A DNA stretch of 64,000 nucleotides from Labyrinthula sp. Ha (GCA_015227615.1 JAALGZ010000004.1:1922001-1986000); one strand, 5' to 3'; positions 46,859 to 58,548 are shown, numbered from the stretch's first letter. Made by a program: numbers and translations. Notes: generated from the sequence alone by a model not told the origin.

Positions 46859-47581
46859 TTGGATGTTTTGTTGATCTAATTTGGCAGCCTTCTTAGTGAT
46901 AACGGATTACATCGGAAGCCTATTTATGTCTCTATGATAAATTGTACCTTCTTTCTACTATCATCTCAAACATTAAAGGAAAACCATAGTTCATACTTCT
47001 TGCACCAATATTGCGCAGAAGCTTTTTTATTTTTTGTTCTTACGTTTAAACTCATCTCTGAACTATGTTTCCCGAAAACTTTACTCATATATCTATATTG
47101 TAAGATGTTATAACTGTCTTAACTGAATATACCCTCTGCCATAATATTAGAATAAATTAGATACAAACAGTCTCTTAATGCATAAAGTGAGGTCAGTTTA
47201 TTCAAACTTCACAATAGGGAATTAGTATTTTTTCGCTATTACCTCAGTGGCTAGAAATTAGGAGCGCATGAGAGAGTTTTCTAGGAGTTAAAAAAGTCAC
47301 GAAATAGTACTCTGATGAAGTATTTCAAGGTTACGCACATTGCAAATTGCTCATTTGAAAGTGTAAGTGAAAGCCTTAGGGCTGATATTAAAACATCTAA
47401 TTGTGCTAACAGTTTTTTTGAACATGAGTATTTTTGACGAAACTGGATAAAGTCATGGCATAAAGAAAAGTATATTATGGCTTGACGGTCATATAAGAAG
47501 CATTACCATGAAAGTTTGGATAAAGATATGAAATCAGACAAGTTGATTCTGAGAAAGAAGCTTATCCCCCTTCAGTATCTT
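46859..47581. other. intergenic, nothing recognised
   Basis: 3' flank of the Bro1-like gene followed by AT-rich DNA. Weak protein-level similarity to the flank of repeat A may begin near 47530. Confidence 0.4.
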
Positions 47582-49388
47582 CAGGGGATCCCACAATGCG
47601 CCGGGCAGCACAAAGTATAAATACAAATTTTCTCTCTTAAGTATAAACATTTGGAATCTTACTCTGTAAGACCTCTTTACAATTGTAAACCAGCAAACGA
47701 AACTACGTTATTGGTAGTCTTATATCAAGAAGCTGGAAAAAATGGAGTGTAGAATCACAAAAAACAACTAGAAGGACAGTCAGAGGGGAAAGCGAAAATT
47801 ACTTATTTGAGAACCCTGCTACAGATCCACTGAAGCAGCGGTTTTTGCAAGTCGGCAACTACTTTGGTGCGTCACTGATACCTACGAAGTCGATGACAGA
47901 ATCCTAGTTCTTAGTTATAAGTCATAAGAGAAACTATTAGTACTACACTTAAACGTGTGCACTCCTCACAGGAGTAACTCTGTTCAATATTTCAAAGATT
48001 TCGTGAAAAGTACAAAAATAAAGGTGCTACATAAAGTAAAGCACAAGAGATTAATAGGTATGGCTAGGAACTGCAATGTCCAGGTCAGGAGAGCATTGGA
48101 AGAAATAAGTCACGAATATAACATATATTTAAGAGGGAATGAAAAATAAGAAAAGATGGAAAATTTTCTGGTAGACAAGAAAATGGAGACGATAGACAAC
48201 ATTAAGAAGCTGGCAAAAGAGAACCACAAGACGTGTATCCTAGAAGCCCTATAAGCATCAAATTAAATGCACAGAATGCAACTTCTTCATCTCGACCAAC
48301 AAAATTACAATCAAATCTTTCAAAGCAGTTAGAAAAATCGACAAATACACCTACAAACAAGCTGCAGGACACCAGATAGAGATCCGAGTAGCAAGCAACC
48401 ACCACTACCACGACTTAATTTCTAGAAAGCGCACAAAAAGGAATAAACTTATCTGTTCCAAAGGAAGCAAATAATAGTTTGTGGAAGACTTGAATCAAAC
48501 TGCAAGCAAATAGATTTTAAGCCCAGAAGGCTGTTCCATATAGCTCACAAAGATTATAAGAAAGATTATAGAACAGCTGGTTTTCACAAGGAAACGAAAA
48601 ATGTTCATCAAAAACCTCTCTAGTCACTCTATAGCTGAGCAGAATAAATGGTCATATTTGAAGCCCGGTTTTGGAGGCAAAAAAAACAGAGTATTTAAAG
48701 AAATCATAGGCGCTGCAGTTCTAAAGCTGAATTCATACTTACACCAAATCTAAACTTCTGTGGAAACCACCTTTAGCACCAATAGTATCACACGAAGTTT
48801 GCAGAAGAACGAGATTTTTTCTCAAGAATACTCGTTTCGGCAGAATAATAAAATATGGAGTTGGAAACACCATCTCAACATAGAGAAACTGAAATTTTCA
48901 TAGAACATATTTGTGAAATCATTAAATGTCTGCATGGACTTTCAGATAGAGATACTGAGAGAAGAACACGATATTTTTGTAGACAGCTAGACCAGGATTG
49001 CCAGAATGACACTATGTTTCCATGCAATATTCCAGCTAAAAAGGGCTTTTGACAGAGTAAAATCAAAGAAAGATAGCAAAACTGGCGATGATAGTTGGGC
49101 AATAAACGCTATTTTAAACGTAAGCCAAATAATCTCAACAAGACGTTGCTAAAATTTTCTGAATTCTCTTCCAAGAATGTAGATTAAAGCAGAAAGAAAA
49201 CATCATTTATTTCGAAGGAAGATCATTTTTTTGTACAAGTCCGAAGCAAAAAAGAAAATCCATAATCACAAAGAGTCAAAAAAGTTATTGTAAAATTTCT
49301 CACAAGTCTTCAAAACTTATCAATAATCATCTGGAAAGTTTTTTATATGAGCAGCCATCATAATAAGTTTAGCTTTAGTAAACATCGA
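47582..49388 (+). repeat. dispersed 1.8-kb repeat, copy B
   Basis: Direct-orientation partner of 31282-33089. About 47906-49033 matches copy A at all but one base (C to T near 48079), whereas the 320 bp before it and the 350 bp after it are diverged. Like copy A it carries only short frames (64, 65 and 69 codons) and looks like a dead element of unknown family. Confidence 0.85.
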
Positions 49389-49397
49389 GCAACAATA

Positions 49398-49858
49398 AAG
49401 GATGGGATTTGATAAAAATTATGAATAATTATTTGATAATCATTTTGATCTTGATTGTTAATAGAAGAACAGTGATTTTGATTGTATTTTTGATTGTCAA
49501 TTTATTGTCAATAATAAGTTGGGCCTTGTAGCCTTGGGCCGCTAGGCCCAAGAACATATTTTTTATTCATGTATCATATGATAATCCCTAGAATAAAGTC
49601 ATCTGGCCCAAGAATAATCAGGTGATAGGGTGCAGTAGGAGCATATGTTTTGTACTTTGAAGAAATTCATACGGTGGCAAATTGAAATGAAATTTTTTTT
49701 GCTACTTGGTCCGAGGTCGAGTGGCCCGGTTTAGTACAGAAAACCAATTGACTATAAATAATCAATTGAAATGGTTTGGACATTGTCAGAATCAATAAAT
49801 AAGAAAAATATAGGGAAATTTCTTATTGATAAATTATCAATAAATCAAATCCCACCCC
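49398..49858. mobile_element. AT-rich MITE-like element
   Basis: Terminal inverted repeats GGATGGGATTTGAT (49400-49413) and the reverse complement of GGGTGGGATTTGAT (49844-49857) match at 13 of 14 positions. A TA dinucleotide lies outside each end (49396-49397 and 49859-49860). The interior is very AT-rich with many gataatc/gattatc motifs and a short GC-richer stem near 49510-49550 (gggccttgtagcc...ggcccaag). No coding capacity. It lies a few bases beyond the end of repeat B. Confidence 0.6.
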
Positions 49859-49870
49859 TAGTTAAAAATA

Positions 49871-50000
49871 GGGTTTCTTATTGTGCTTACCGTTAACTAT
49901 CGAAAAAAAACTCCAAATTCCGTTTAACTTTATTAACGGTAAACAGAATTATCCTAAAATAACCGCTAACTATCGTGAATCACGATGCGATAAGAAACCC
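49871..50000. mobile_element. 130-bp MITE with TA target duplication
   Basis: Perfect 11-bp terminal inverted repeats GGGTTTCTTAT (49871-49881) and ATAAGAAACCC (49990-50000), flanked by TA on both sides (49869-49870 and 50001-50002) as in Tc1/mariner-type elements. Inside, accgttaactatcg-like units recur in direct and inverted orientation, so single strands would fold. It lies 70 bp upstream of the next gene's first ATG, so it may form part of that promoter. Confidence 0.7.
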
Positions 50001-50072
50001 TAGTTAAGACTATAGCGCGACAATATTGCATTACCAAGCATAAAAGAACCGTTAATTTCATAAAAGCATATA

Positions 50073-51176
50073 TTGACCTTACGTAAGAAACTCAAGTTGA
50101 AGTTTCATTATCTCAGTATAACAACAGAATTCTTAATGTATAGATTCATGTCCACAACAAGAATCGGAAACGTTGCAAAACTTGTACTAAGAAATTCAGC
50201 AGCGAAGAGTGTGGTCTTAAGATCAAATTGGACGGATACGATCACAATTCCACTTGGAGAGAGCGTTGCTAAGAGACATTTCCCAATCGAAAAGGGAGTT
50301 TTGAAACTCAACTGGGAAGATATCAATATTTTTCCTCCAGAGGAAACTATATCTATTCCTGAAAAAATAGATATTGAAATACAAGACAAGGGTTATTCGG
50401 GTCATAGCGATTCCTTAAGAATTGAAGGCAAACTCGAAGGAGATTTAAATATATTGACTCAAGCAAATAAGACGGTTTTAGATAAATGTAGAGGAAACTC
50501 AATTTCGTTTTCAGGTAAAGATTTGGAAGTAACAAAAACTCTGGAAGCTTCAAGTTTAAGTTGTGACTTGAACAATGCTGGCAATCTAAAGGCTTCTAAG
50601 TTGATGTGCAGAACTGCATCTATTCAAAACGCAAAACATGTTGGACTTGCTTCAGCTTTTGTAGACCATCTTATTCTTTCATGTAAAAGTTGTAGCATAA
50701 ACAATTTTTCTGGTAAATTAAATGTCTGGGCAGAGAACGACGTGATGTTAAATTTCACTGGGTTCTCTTTTCTGTCACAAGACAATGCTAATAATTTTTC
50801 AATCCAGCAAAAAATTGAAACTAAAGATGGGATTATATCAATAGAAACACCAGAATACATTCCAAACACTTTCGAAGCTCAAAATTTTCCCTTGTTTTAT
50901 CTAAGCAAGAATATCAAAGACATTGATTTCCTTCCAGATCAATTTGAACTTCTCTCAGCCAACGATTCAAAAATATCTTATATTTTGAAACCTATTCAAA
51001 AGGATGATACAAAAAGAGTTTCACAGAAAATTCCTAGTGGAAAAATAAACTTAGCTGCTGAATTGTTCGAAGAATCTAGTTTCCAGAAAGTATTTGTCTC
51101 AGGATCACCAAGAACCAAATTTCATATACGGCAATCCAGCTGGATGGACAAGATCAAATCAAAACTGAAACTATGA
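50073..51176 (+). CDS. FAM185A-like protein, probably mitochondrial
   Basis: A 367-aa single-exon protein. From about residue 100 it is made of short repeating strands typical of the DUF4097 right-handed beta-helix seen in FAM185A (for example KTLEASSLSCDLNNAGNLKA, then an IQNAKHVGLASAFVDHL turn). The C-terminus, TKFHIRQSSWMDKIKSKLKL, aligns with the RRQSWFQSLK ending of human FAM185A, which is the best evidence. In-frame Met codons at 22 and 26 give a leader MYRFMSTTRIGNV rich in Arg/Ser/Thr, better than the first ATG as a mitochondrial presequence, so the true start may be internal. Function of the family is unknown. The stop lies 3 bp from the stop of the convergent neighbour. Confidence 0.6.
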   Translation: MTLRKKLKLKFHYLSITTEFLMYRFMSTTRIGNVAKLVLRNSAAKSVVLRSNWTDTITIPLGESVAKRHFPIEKGVLKLNWEDINIFPPEETISIPEKIDIEIQDKGYSGHSDSLRIEGKLEGDLNILTQANKTVLDKCRGNSISFSGKDLEVTKTLEASSLSCDLNNAGNLKASKLMCRTASIQNAKHVGLASAFVDHLILSCKSCSINNFSGKLNVWAENDVMLNFTGFSFLSQDNANNFSIQQKIETKDGIISIETPEYIPNTFEAQNFPLFYLSKNIKDIDFLPDQFELLSANDSKISYILKPIQKDDTKRVSQKIPSGKINLAAELFEESSFQKVFVSGSPRTKFHIRQSSWMDKIKSKLKL

Positions 51177-51179
51177 GAT

Positions 51180-52820
51180 CTATTTGAGCACACGGATTGC
51201 AGCACAATAGTTAAGCACAACATTATCTTCAATAAGCAATCTCTTGCGCACTAATTTGTTGCAAAAATCCCTGGCAAAAAACATATACCTTGCGTTGTGA
51301 CTCATAGTTGAAACACAAGAAAATCGAGTAAAGCCTCTGCAGTGGGGAATAGCATTTTCCTCGTTGTCTCTCTTACAGTACTTAAAAAGTCTATAATTTT
51401 TTGCGGTGAAACATTGTGGGAATTTTCTGTAATTTGTCATTGCCTTCAAATATCTTCCACCTGATATAGCGTGATAGTTAGCTTGCAGTCTTAACATATC
51501 CAGAGGCTGTTTAACTATTCTATTTCTCCAGTTATCACCACTAATTCCTATGTGATATGTGAAGCTTTGTCTTCTGGTTCCACTTACTCTTTTCCACGCA
51601 ACGTTGTTTTCTTTAAAAATATTCCTGACATAAAATCCCCATAGTTTAAAACCAAGAGGGTGCTTTAGTTGAAATAAATCTTCTGGAATATGGTTTTCCT
51701 CTTTTCCTATTGAAAATACAAAGCAATCGTTGCCGGGATGAATTTTTCCATGTAACTTTCCTAGATTTTCAACTTTCTGTGGTGTCAAGTCTTGCAACTG
51801 GGTTACATCATATAGTTCTAGGCGAGTAATAGTCATTCCAAATGGTACATCTGAAAGTGTTTTTGTTTCATTTAACACACTTTCACGTTCCTGTTCATTA
51901 TCTCCATTTCTCAAATAAGTCACGAGACGTTCAAATGGATCTAGGGTGCCTTTCTTGCTGGAAAAACAAAAATTACGTAGCATTCTGTCCAGCGGATGAG
52001 CACTCTCGTGATGGCAAATGTTCTTAATAGCAGATTTAGAGTATAGTGTGTATTCTTTTATCCAATTTTCTGTAAAATGGTTTCTGGCAACGTTATAAGG
52101 TTGAACCAAATTTAGTGCCTCATTCTCATACATGACCTCTAAGTCGAGATCACATACTTTTGTCTTCATATTAGATAAAATGCTGGAAGGATTCAATAAG
52201 CAATACTCCTTGTACTGCCTCCATCTTTTTTCAAAGCTTTTCATAGACCTTAACACTGGTTGATTTATTATCTCAAGGACATCTACATAAAAAGTTCTCT
52301 CAAATATGATGTCTAGATTTGTAAAAACCAGATACCTCCCTGTGGCCTCAGTAAAACCAACTCTAAAGATTTCGCCAATATATGGAATCTTTATCACTTT
52401 TCCGTCATCAGAGTTCAGCTCAAAATAGTTCTTCAGTATTATAGTTTTGTTGGAGAATTCTGGTGTTGAACGAAGATCTTCCTCAAGCACTGCATTAACA
52501 AAATCGACTCCAATTCCACGATCTGAAGCATAATTGGCTGCTTCCTTCCATGACAGAATAGCTAAATCATATTCGGCCTTACTTTTAGCATCTTTACCGG
52601 AGAAACTAGAGAAAACATGTGTGAATACAATAGGAGGTTCATTTCTACGCTGCAAGTCTAAATTCTTAACAGTTCTATCCTCTCCCCGAACATCACTAGT
52701 AAAAGAGACTTCAAAATCATAAAAATCTTTGCAAATGAAGACATAATAGAACAAAATGACGCCAATCAGGTACTTCACTACAAACCGTCCTTGTATCTTT
52801 CTCTTCTTTCCACTTCCCAT
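51180..52820 (-). CDS. type II membrane protein, possible Golgi glycosyltransferase-like
   Basis: A 546-aa single-exon protein. A short basic cytosolic tail (MGSGKKRKIQGR) precedes one membrane helix (about 15-31, YLIGVILFYYVFI). A long lumenal domain follows, with several Cys (for example KVCDLDLE, FCFSSKKG, FPQCFTAKN, FSCVSTMSHN) and N-glycosylation sequons such as NKT and NET. The segment RVGFTEATGRYLVFTNLDIIF (about 155-176) resembles the strand ending in an acidic motif near the nucleotide-sugar site of GT-A enzymes, but there is no clear DxD and I cannot name a family. It is divergent from RPA3 (105 bp between starts) and convergent with the FAM185A-like gene. Topology is fairly sure; enzymatic role is a guess. 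Confidence 0.7.
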   Translation of the reverse strand: MGSGKKRKIQGRFVVKYLIGVILFYYVFICKDFYDFEVSFTSDVRGEDRTVKNLDLQRRNEPPIVFTHVFSSFSGKDAKSKAEYDLAILSWKEAANYASDRGIGVDFVNAVLEEDLRSTPEFSNKTIILKNYFELNSDDGKVIKIPYIGEIFRVGFTEATGRYLVFTNLDIIFERTFYVDVLEIINQPVLRSMKSFEKRWRQYKEYCLLNPSSILSNMKTKVCDLDLEVMYENEALNLVQPYNVARNHFTENWIKEYTLYSKSAIKNICHHESAHPLDRMLRNFCFSSKKGTLDPFERLVTYLRNGDNEQERESVLNETKTLSDVPFGMTITRLELYDVTQLQDLTPQKVENLGKLHGKIHPGNDCFVFSIGKEENHIPEDLFQLKHPLGFKLWGFYVRNIFKENNVAWKRVSGTRRQSFTYHIGISGDNWRNRIVKQPLDMLRLQANYHAISGGRYLKAMTNYRKFPQCFTAKNYRLFKYCKRDNEENAIPHCRGFTRFSCVSTMSHNARYMFFARDFCNKLVRKRLLIEDNVVLNYCAAIRVLK

Positions 52821-52925
52821 ATGGGAAAATTAATTTAATTTGACCAAACTACAAATTCATTTATTAACTTTCACATATAGACCGAAATCAAAGAAAGAAA
52901 AAGAAACAACATCGAAGAAATATAG
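52821..52925. promoter_or_regulatory. shared divergent promoter interval (membrane protein / RPA3)
   Basis: 105 bp between two start codons in opposite directions; AT-rich with no motif that I can name. Assigned from spacing only. Confidence 0.5.
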
Positions 52926-53307
52926 ATGACGTCTACTCTACCAGCTGTTAACGCTTCTTTTATGGATAAATTTCAAGGTGGACAAGTTAATCATTTCTCT
53001 TTTTCCTTATATAGGTATCGCTAATAGGAAGAGTGGAGATCGTTCAAGGAAGTGATGTAACGGTTTTATCAACTGTAACTGTCTCTCAGGGTTTATGTTC
53101 TAGGATGGAGTTAAAATATCAGTTTCTTGTGAAGATGCAGTTGCTTTGGATATAATGCAATTATATGAATTCATTGGAACTGTCAAGAATAGTCAGTCAT
53201 TTGATGCTTATTCATTTTGTGGTTTGAGTGATGGGTTCGATCAATCCTTGTACAATGATTCACTTGTACTAACACAGGGAAAATATTCTCAAATATTTGG
53301 AATCTAA
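52926..53307 (+). CDS. RPA3: replication protein A 14-kDa subunit (3 exons, two 29-nt introns)
   Basis: Smallest subunit of the RPA heterotrimer that coats single-stranded DNA in replication and repair. Exons 52926-52985, 53015-53074 and 53104-53307 join in frame to 107 aa. Each intron is 29 nt, starts GT and ends TAG, and falls between codons. The product is one OB fold: the start VNASFMDKFQGGQVSLIGRV matches the human [20 protein letters not shown] region. DGVKISVSCEDAV and YEFIGTVKNSQSFDAYSF then match the strands before the last helix, which ends in FDQSLYN (human FDLGLYN). Human RPA3 is 121 aa. Being split into short exons, it gives no ORF of notable length and would be missed by ORF scans. 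Confidence 0.88.
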
Positions 53308-54819
53308 AAATTTATCTGCACTCTATGCTAAAAAGCGTGTGTTTTAATACCTAAGTGAACTCATTTTGCAGATACAGCTTGTTGGCGTTATTTGAGGATC
53401 TACTTCTCCGCACTCAACGTGTCGGATGCAAAAGCAGTACTGACAGAAAACCAGCTTTATTTATCTAATGAAATTACTATGGTAAGCTGTAATTTCTAGC
53501 AAGGTTACTTCCTCAAAGTAAAATTGCCATGAGTTTGCAACATTCTTGCTTGCTCCACACATTTTTCTTGTTGAAGCTTAAGTCGAGGTACATCACCGGA
53601 ATCTTTACTCAAGCATAGCCCAGAGCACTATCTAGTTCATGAATTCTTTATAAGTGAACTTTCTCAGAAAGTAGTAGTATAAGGAATCTCTTTCATCTCT
53701 CAGAATTACTTAGAGTAAACCTTCCTGTTTCGACTGTGTTGAACTTGCTCGGCTCCTGGAATACCAGGTAGATTTAATAGTAACAAATGCAGGAGTGACG
53801 AGTTGATCTGGATTGGCCATAACATTGTTCTACGCAGCCATCAAGAAGTATCAAAAAATTATAACTAGGTTGCAAAGCTACTTGGATCATTACAGATAGA
53901 CTCTACCTGACTCTGATTGAAAATTATACCCTTCAGCTCCTAGAGTCTTACTATTTAATGTAGGACCTGAGTGCGAAAACCTATGTTACTAGATAGTTTT
54001 GACTCATTAAACCAATAAAATTTCTTCAGTTTCATATTGGCCAAGAGCGCATCACTGTTACTATACTAATTGGATGCTCAACAGTAATTACCAACTTCTA
54101 TTTCTTGCCACTGATCATTAAGACTTAATACTTACTACAAAGATAAAGCTAATACATTTCGCCGAAGTGGAATTAAGCATAAGCAAAAATTCCTGATATA
54201 TATGGTTATTCATTTGCCATGCTAGTCAGATGCTTCTATTTTGAGTAAGTAAGAAATCTGTTTTCCTTTTTAAAAAACCAAACCGTATCTACTAGTAGTG
54301 ACACTTACTTGAAGGGCCATCTATTAGAGAAAGCGGTAACTAGAAGAGACCATTATTTCTTCTCTTCGCTATATAAACAAAAAAACGAAGAACTTTGGGA
54401 AAACTTATTATGCTTCCAACTTCTAGCGATAGCATTACTTCTAACAAACCACGTAGACACAGAGGTGGGCATATGCCCCAAGTTCTTTGTAAAGATAAGG
54501 TACAGTATGACATGAATACTGGATACATATACTGATACTTAGCAATTTTGAATAGGCAGAATTTATATTTACTTCATTTCTATAAAAGGAAAAATTATCT
54601 TTTGCTAAATTTTATTTTTTTTCAACATTTACTACCTATCACATCAAATTGTACCATATTAGCAACCAACTGCCTATGTTCTAGTCTGAGATAAGATTTG
54701 ATTGTGAAATAAATTTGTTGCTAAAAATTTAGGCTAAATATTCTGTTTCTACTTTAATTGAAGCTAATAAATTTTATAGATACGACCATTTCAGGAAAAC
54801 CGTACAATGAGCTTGGTTC
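53308..54819. other. intergenic with exon-like fragment
   Basis: At about 53380-53482 (+) an acceptor-like ttttgcag is followed by an open stretch (CWRYLRIYFSALNVSDAKAV) ending at a donor-like gtaagc. I found no partner exons and no family. The remainder holds nothing recognised. Confidence 0.25.
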
Positions 54820-55077
54820 ATGAAGGTGACTGTTGATGCATCCACCTTTTCCCCGATCGATACTCTAATGAGGTAAGTGTTTGGTTTGCTTTGTTTTCAA
54901 AAAGTATATCTGATTTAACTGCTCTATTCCAGGTCCAAAAATCAATACATTTTCCAGAATTCAGTGAAAGGGGAAATTTGCATTGTGAATGAGCTAACCT
55001 ATTTGTGGTGCTACTCTAGCGAATATTGTATCCCCCAACCTATCCTTACGCATCCGAAAAAACCAAACATTAATTAA
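54820..55077 (+). CDS. possible small two-exon gene, 65 aa
   Basis: ATG 54820 opens MKVTVDASTFSPIDTLMR, interrupted by a 60-nt segment (54873-54932) with a textbook donor gtaagt and acceptor attccag. The frame continues in exon 2 to TAA at 55077, with a Cys/Tyr-rich middle and a Pro-rich end. Frame agreement across the splice and good splice signals favour a gene; small size and lack of any known family argue against. Confidence 0.2.
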
Positions 55078-58000
55078 ATCTTAATCCAATGGAGACAATT
55101 TTGAGTACTTTATCTCTAGAATATATATGGCTTAAGACATTAGTCAGACTAGGAGTTTATGACAATTAGTATACACAATTTAGATTATTATAATAAGAGA
55201 AGAACATAGAATATACCTCTACTCTATTGTTTCGGGTGAGTTGTTTCATAGTATTTCATGATATGCGACTGTAAATATAAATTATTGTATTTTACAAGCC
55301 ATGCGTGAAGGCTCAGCCTTCCCTGCGCTGAGAGATCCCAGTACTTTGAAGCATCTCTGCTATCGTAGTAGGTATGTCTCAATACTTCATCAAATAGGGT
55401 ATCGTGGAGGTGTTGGTAAAACATGATTACCATGTTAATGGTGCATCGACTTGTTACTAGGTATGTACCCCATTGATTCCTCGTTCTTCAGAAACTTGCT
55501 TGTGTAACTTACAGTACAATAAAATTATGTGGTTTATGCACTTAGCTGGAACATGTTAAACGCGAGGATCAAATACTTCAATTCATTGAGAAAACTAGTT
55601 TAGATTTTTTTGGTGCTTAAGTTGTGTGCAGTATTTTTTTTAAACTGCTAGATCTCTCTTAAGAGATTTTTCGCAGCCATTCTAATTAATTTGCTTTTAA
55701 AATAAATGAATCTGTACCTCTGCAATGTTACGGATAAAACATTTATCACTTCCTGAAACGAATAAATTCTTCTGGGAATTATAATATTTAATTTTTTTCG
55801 AAAAAAATTCTATTAGACAGAACATGGTTGAATAGTACTGCAATACCTTCTTTTCTATATCCATGCTTAGAAATATTTTATTTTACCGACATAGTCCCTG
55901 TAAAATTCACATTCCAACACTTCTTCATGATGATATCTTTTCCACAGTACATATTGTGAGGTCTTTATTACCCTGGATTTTATATTGAGCGCAGTATATA
56001 ATTTGTCCCAAAAGGAAGTTATAAGCTTAAAGTGAAGGATCGGGCGTTTCACCACCGAATTCAAACCCGTCTGGGAATATTGTTACACAGATACTAGTAG
56101 GACATAGGACCTAAAATCAGAAAAATTACATTTCAAAAATGAGACCAAACCAGCAATTGAGGAAATAACTAAGAGGATAATAATGATCACATAAAAGTAT
56201 GAAGATAGAAATAAAATAGAAGAATTGGAACGCTTGCAATGAGTCACGGGCGAAGCAATCCCGACACCAGCTTGGGTTTGTTACAGAGTGTTGCAAAGTG
56301 AACCAGACCATAGCACACTAGTTTCCAGAGCAGATTTATGAGGCAAAATAAGGAGCAAATGTAAACAAACGGAAAAGACGAAAAAGACGGAAAAGACTGG
56401 AGAGCATTCTGAGCTCTTCCGTATCTCCATTATTTAACTTATAACTAAAGTTTAATTTTGAGAGAACCCAATACTACTTCATAACTATATGTGAAAATCA
56501 AGCAGAATACGAAGTAATTCCGAGAAAAAATGTAAAAAAAATATCTAAAGCAACTAACTAAGCAAGAGTAAAAATAAAGTAAAACCTTTGTGCAAGTAAT
56601 ACGGGAATAACAGTAATTGATGCGGCAAAACACATGAATGTTTCTGGAGTCTTGCTGTCTAAGGATTTTGCTTTCAAGAAGTTAAGAATGCAAAAAGGCT
56701 CTAAACAAATAAAAGGATAAGACTAAAGAAATTTTAATAAGATGTCGTAAACATGGTTACAAAGAAATCGGAAATTTGAGTGTTAATGGGATAATTCTAC
56801 GGCTGGAAAAGAACCCCCCCCAACGGAATATAATTCCAGGAGTACCTACGAATACAGTCACAACAGTATAAAGAAGTTGCAATCAAATTGATACAATTCA
56901 TTCCCTTTCCAAAAATAACATTTTTCCATGTTTTCCATGGGTGTTTATTGTATTATTCGTCTGATTAGTTTTGATTGCACGCAAATAGAAGTAGAAAATA
57001 CACAGGGTGTAATATGCAGTCTAAGAAAATTTAGACTATCGAAGGCTTGGGTAATAGTTTCAAATAATTGTTTTGCTTTTGCAATGGCCAATACAAAATC
57101 TAAGGCTCTGCATGAAGATGCACCAGGCATCATGTGGGGGTCTCTATCCCCATGTTTAAAGATTCAGAAGGTAAGGACTTACTAGAGCTTACAAAGAAGC
57201 TGTAAGAAGTTATCCTTTCCTAATTTGAACTCACAACATATTGTGATTTGTCTTGGGCACTTGAGTTTTGTGAACAAACCCGAGCAGACTATGTAAGAAA
57301 TAAAGAATATGGGAATTGTTTGTTGGATATGCACATGGAGTTCTTTCACTTTTTGTCATAGACCACCGCAGCAATTCGAGCCCAGTTACGATTGAATTAA
57401 AGAAAACATCACTCTGAAATAGACAGTAAAAGCTTGAATGTTGGATCAGTCTGAAGAGTATGATAAATTGAAAGTATAAATGAAATGAAACTACGTTAGA
57501 GCAAATTAGAAGGTTAATCAAGATCATCATCAGCCAATGTCAACTGGCTGAAAAGCTGGTGTCAGTAGAGATAATGCCTATAAATAGGCGATGAGCTTCG
57601 AAGAAGTTTGGCAACGGTATATATAAATATTTTGGCACCACTGCTATACCAAGAAACATAGCTCCAGCTTAAAAAAGTGATGGGTAGGTACATCATGTGG
57701 GCAACTACAATGATTCTAAAAGTCAGTGTGTTCCATGTCGACTCGATGCTATAATATGCTTCGGATATCGAGTAAACTATAGGTAAAAGAGAATTTGGTA
57801 CACTGATGGAGATACCATTAGCATACACTTCATAATACTACACTCAGAGCGTTAGGGAGATTAAATAGTAAGATAGAAGGGTAGCTTGATTTCAACGTAA
57901 TAATTGCAAGAATCAACATGAATAGTAATGACAGAAGACCAGAGGCTAAATAAAAATTTGCTTGTTGAAGGTATGAAGTTGTATTTGGGAGCTGAATAAT

Positions 58001-58272
58001 TGGAAAAGATATGGAAGAGAGCCCATGCTACCATACTTAAGTTGTGAATTGCATTAAGAAATAATCCATATAGGAACTAAGGACGGACAGAATCATAATT
58101 GGATGAATCTGGCCATAATTTGACATCTTGAAGGGAAAGGAAAATGACCAGGTAGAGCAACGGTTAGTTTTCTATACATAGCATAGACTTCTCGAATATT
58201 ATCCACCTAACTCTTACATCCAGTTCTTAAGTCTTGAAAGTAAAATATACCCCTATTGTTGAACATCACACA
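55078..58272. other. intergenic, 3.2 kb, weak fragments only
   Basis: Minus-strand frames at 55224-55433 (69 aa) and 55867-56064 (65 aa) look slightly protein-like, but I recognise nothing. A run of C lies near 56815. Confidence 0.3.
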
Positions 58273-58548
58273 TTAAGAATCCAAATCAAAAAATGCCTCC
58301 AATTTCGAAAACCTTAGTTTTTTTCTCATCAATATAACCCCAGCTAATTCGTACCCAAAAACATTGTGTATGTCATTGGCTTTTAAAAACGAGACGTTAA
58401 TAATAGATAAGAAATGTATCTGTTCATCTTGAGACTTATCTGAGCAGTTATGAACGATACCTGAAAATTGATTAGTTTTGTCAGCGGTTTCTTCTTCTAG
58501 TTTCTTCATTAGCGAATCTGGATCTAACTCAGAGAATTGTTTACACAA
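58273..58548 (-). CDS. hypothetical 91-aa ORF, coding-like composition
   Basis: The product is hydrophilic and acidic at the start (ELDPDSLMKKLEEETADK) and ends in a compact mixed segment (FGYELAGVILMRKKLRFSK). This is more like a real protein than neighbouring frames. The frame stays open upstream of the Met for a short distance, so it may be a last exon or a fragment. No family recognised and no convincing upstream exon. Confidence 0.25.
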   Translation of the reverse strand: MCKQFSELDPDSLMKKLEEETADKTNQFSGIVHNCSDKSQDEQIHFLSIINVSFLKANDIHNVFGYELAGVILMRKKLRFSKLEAFFDLDS

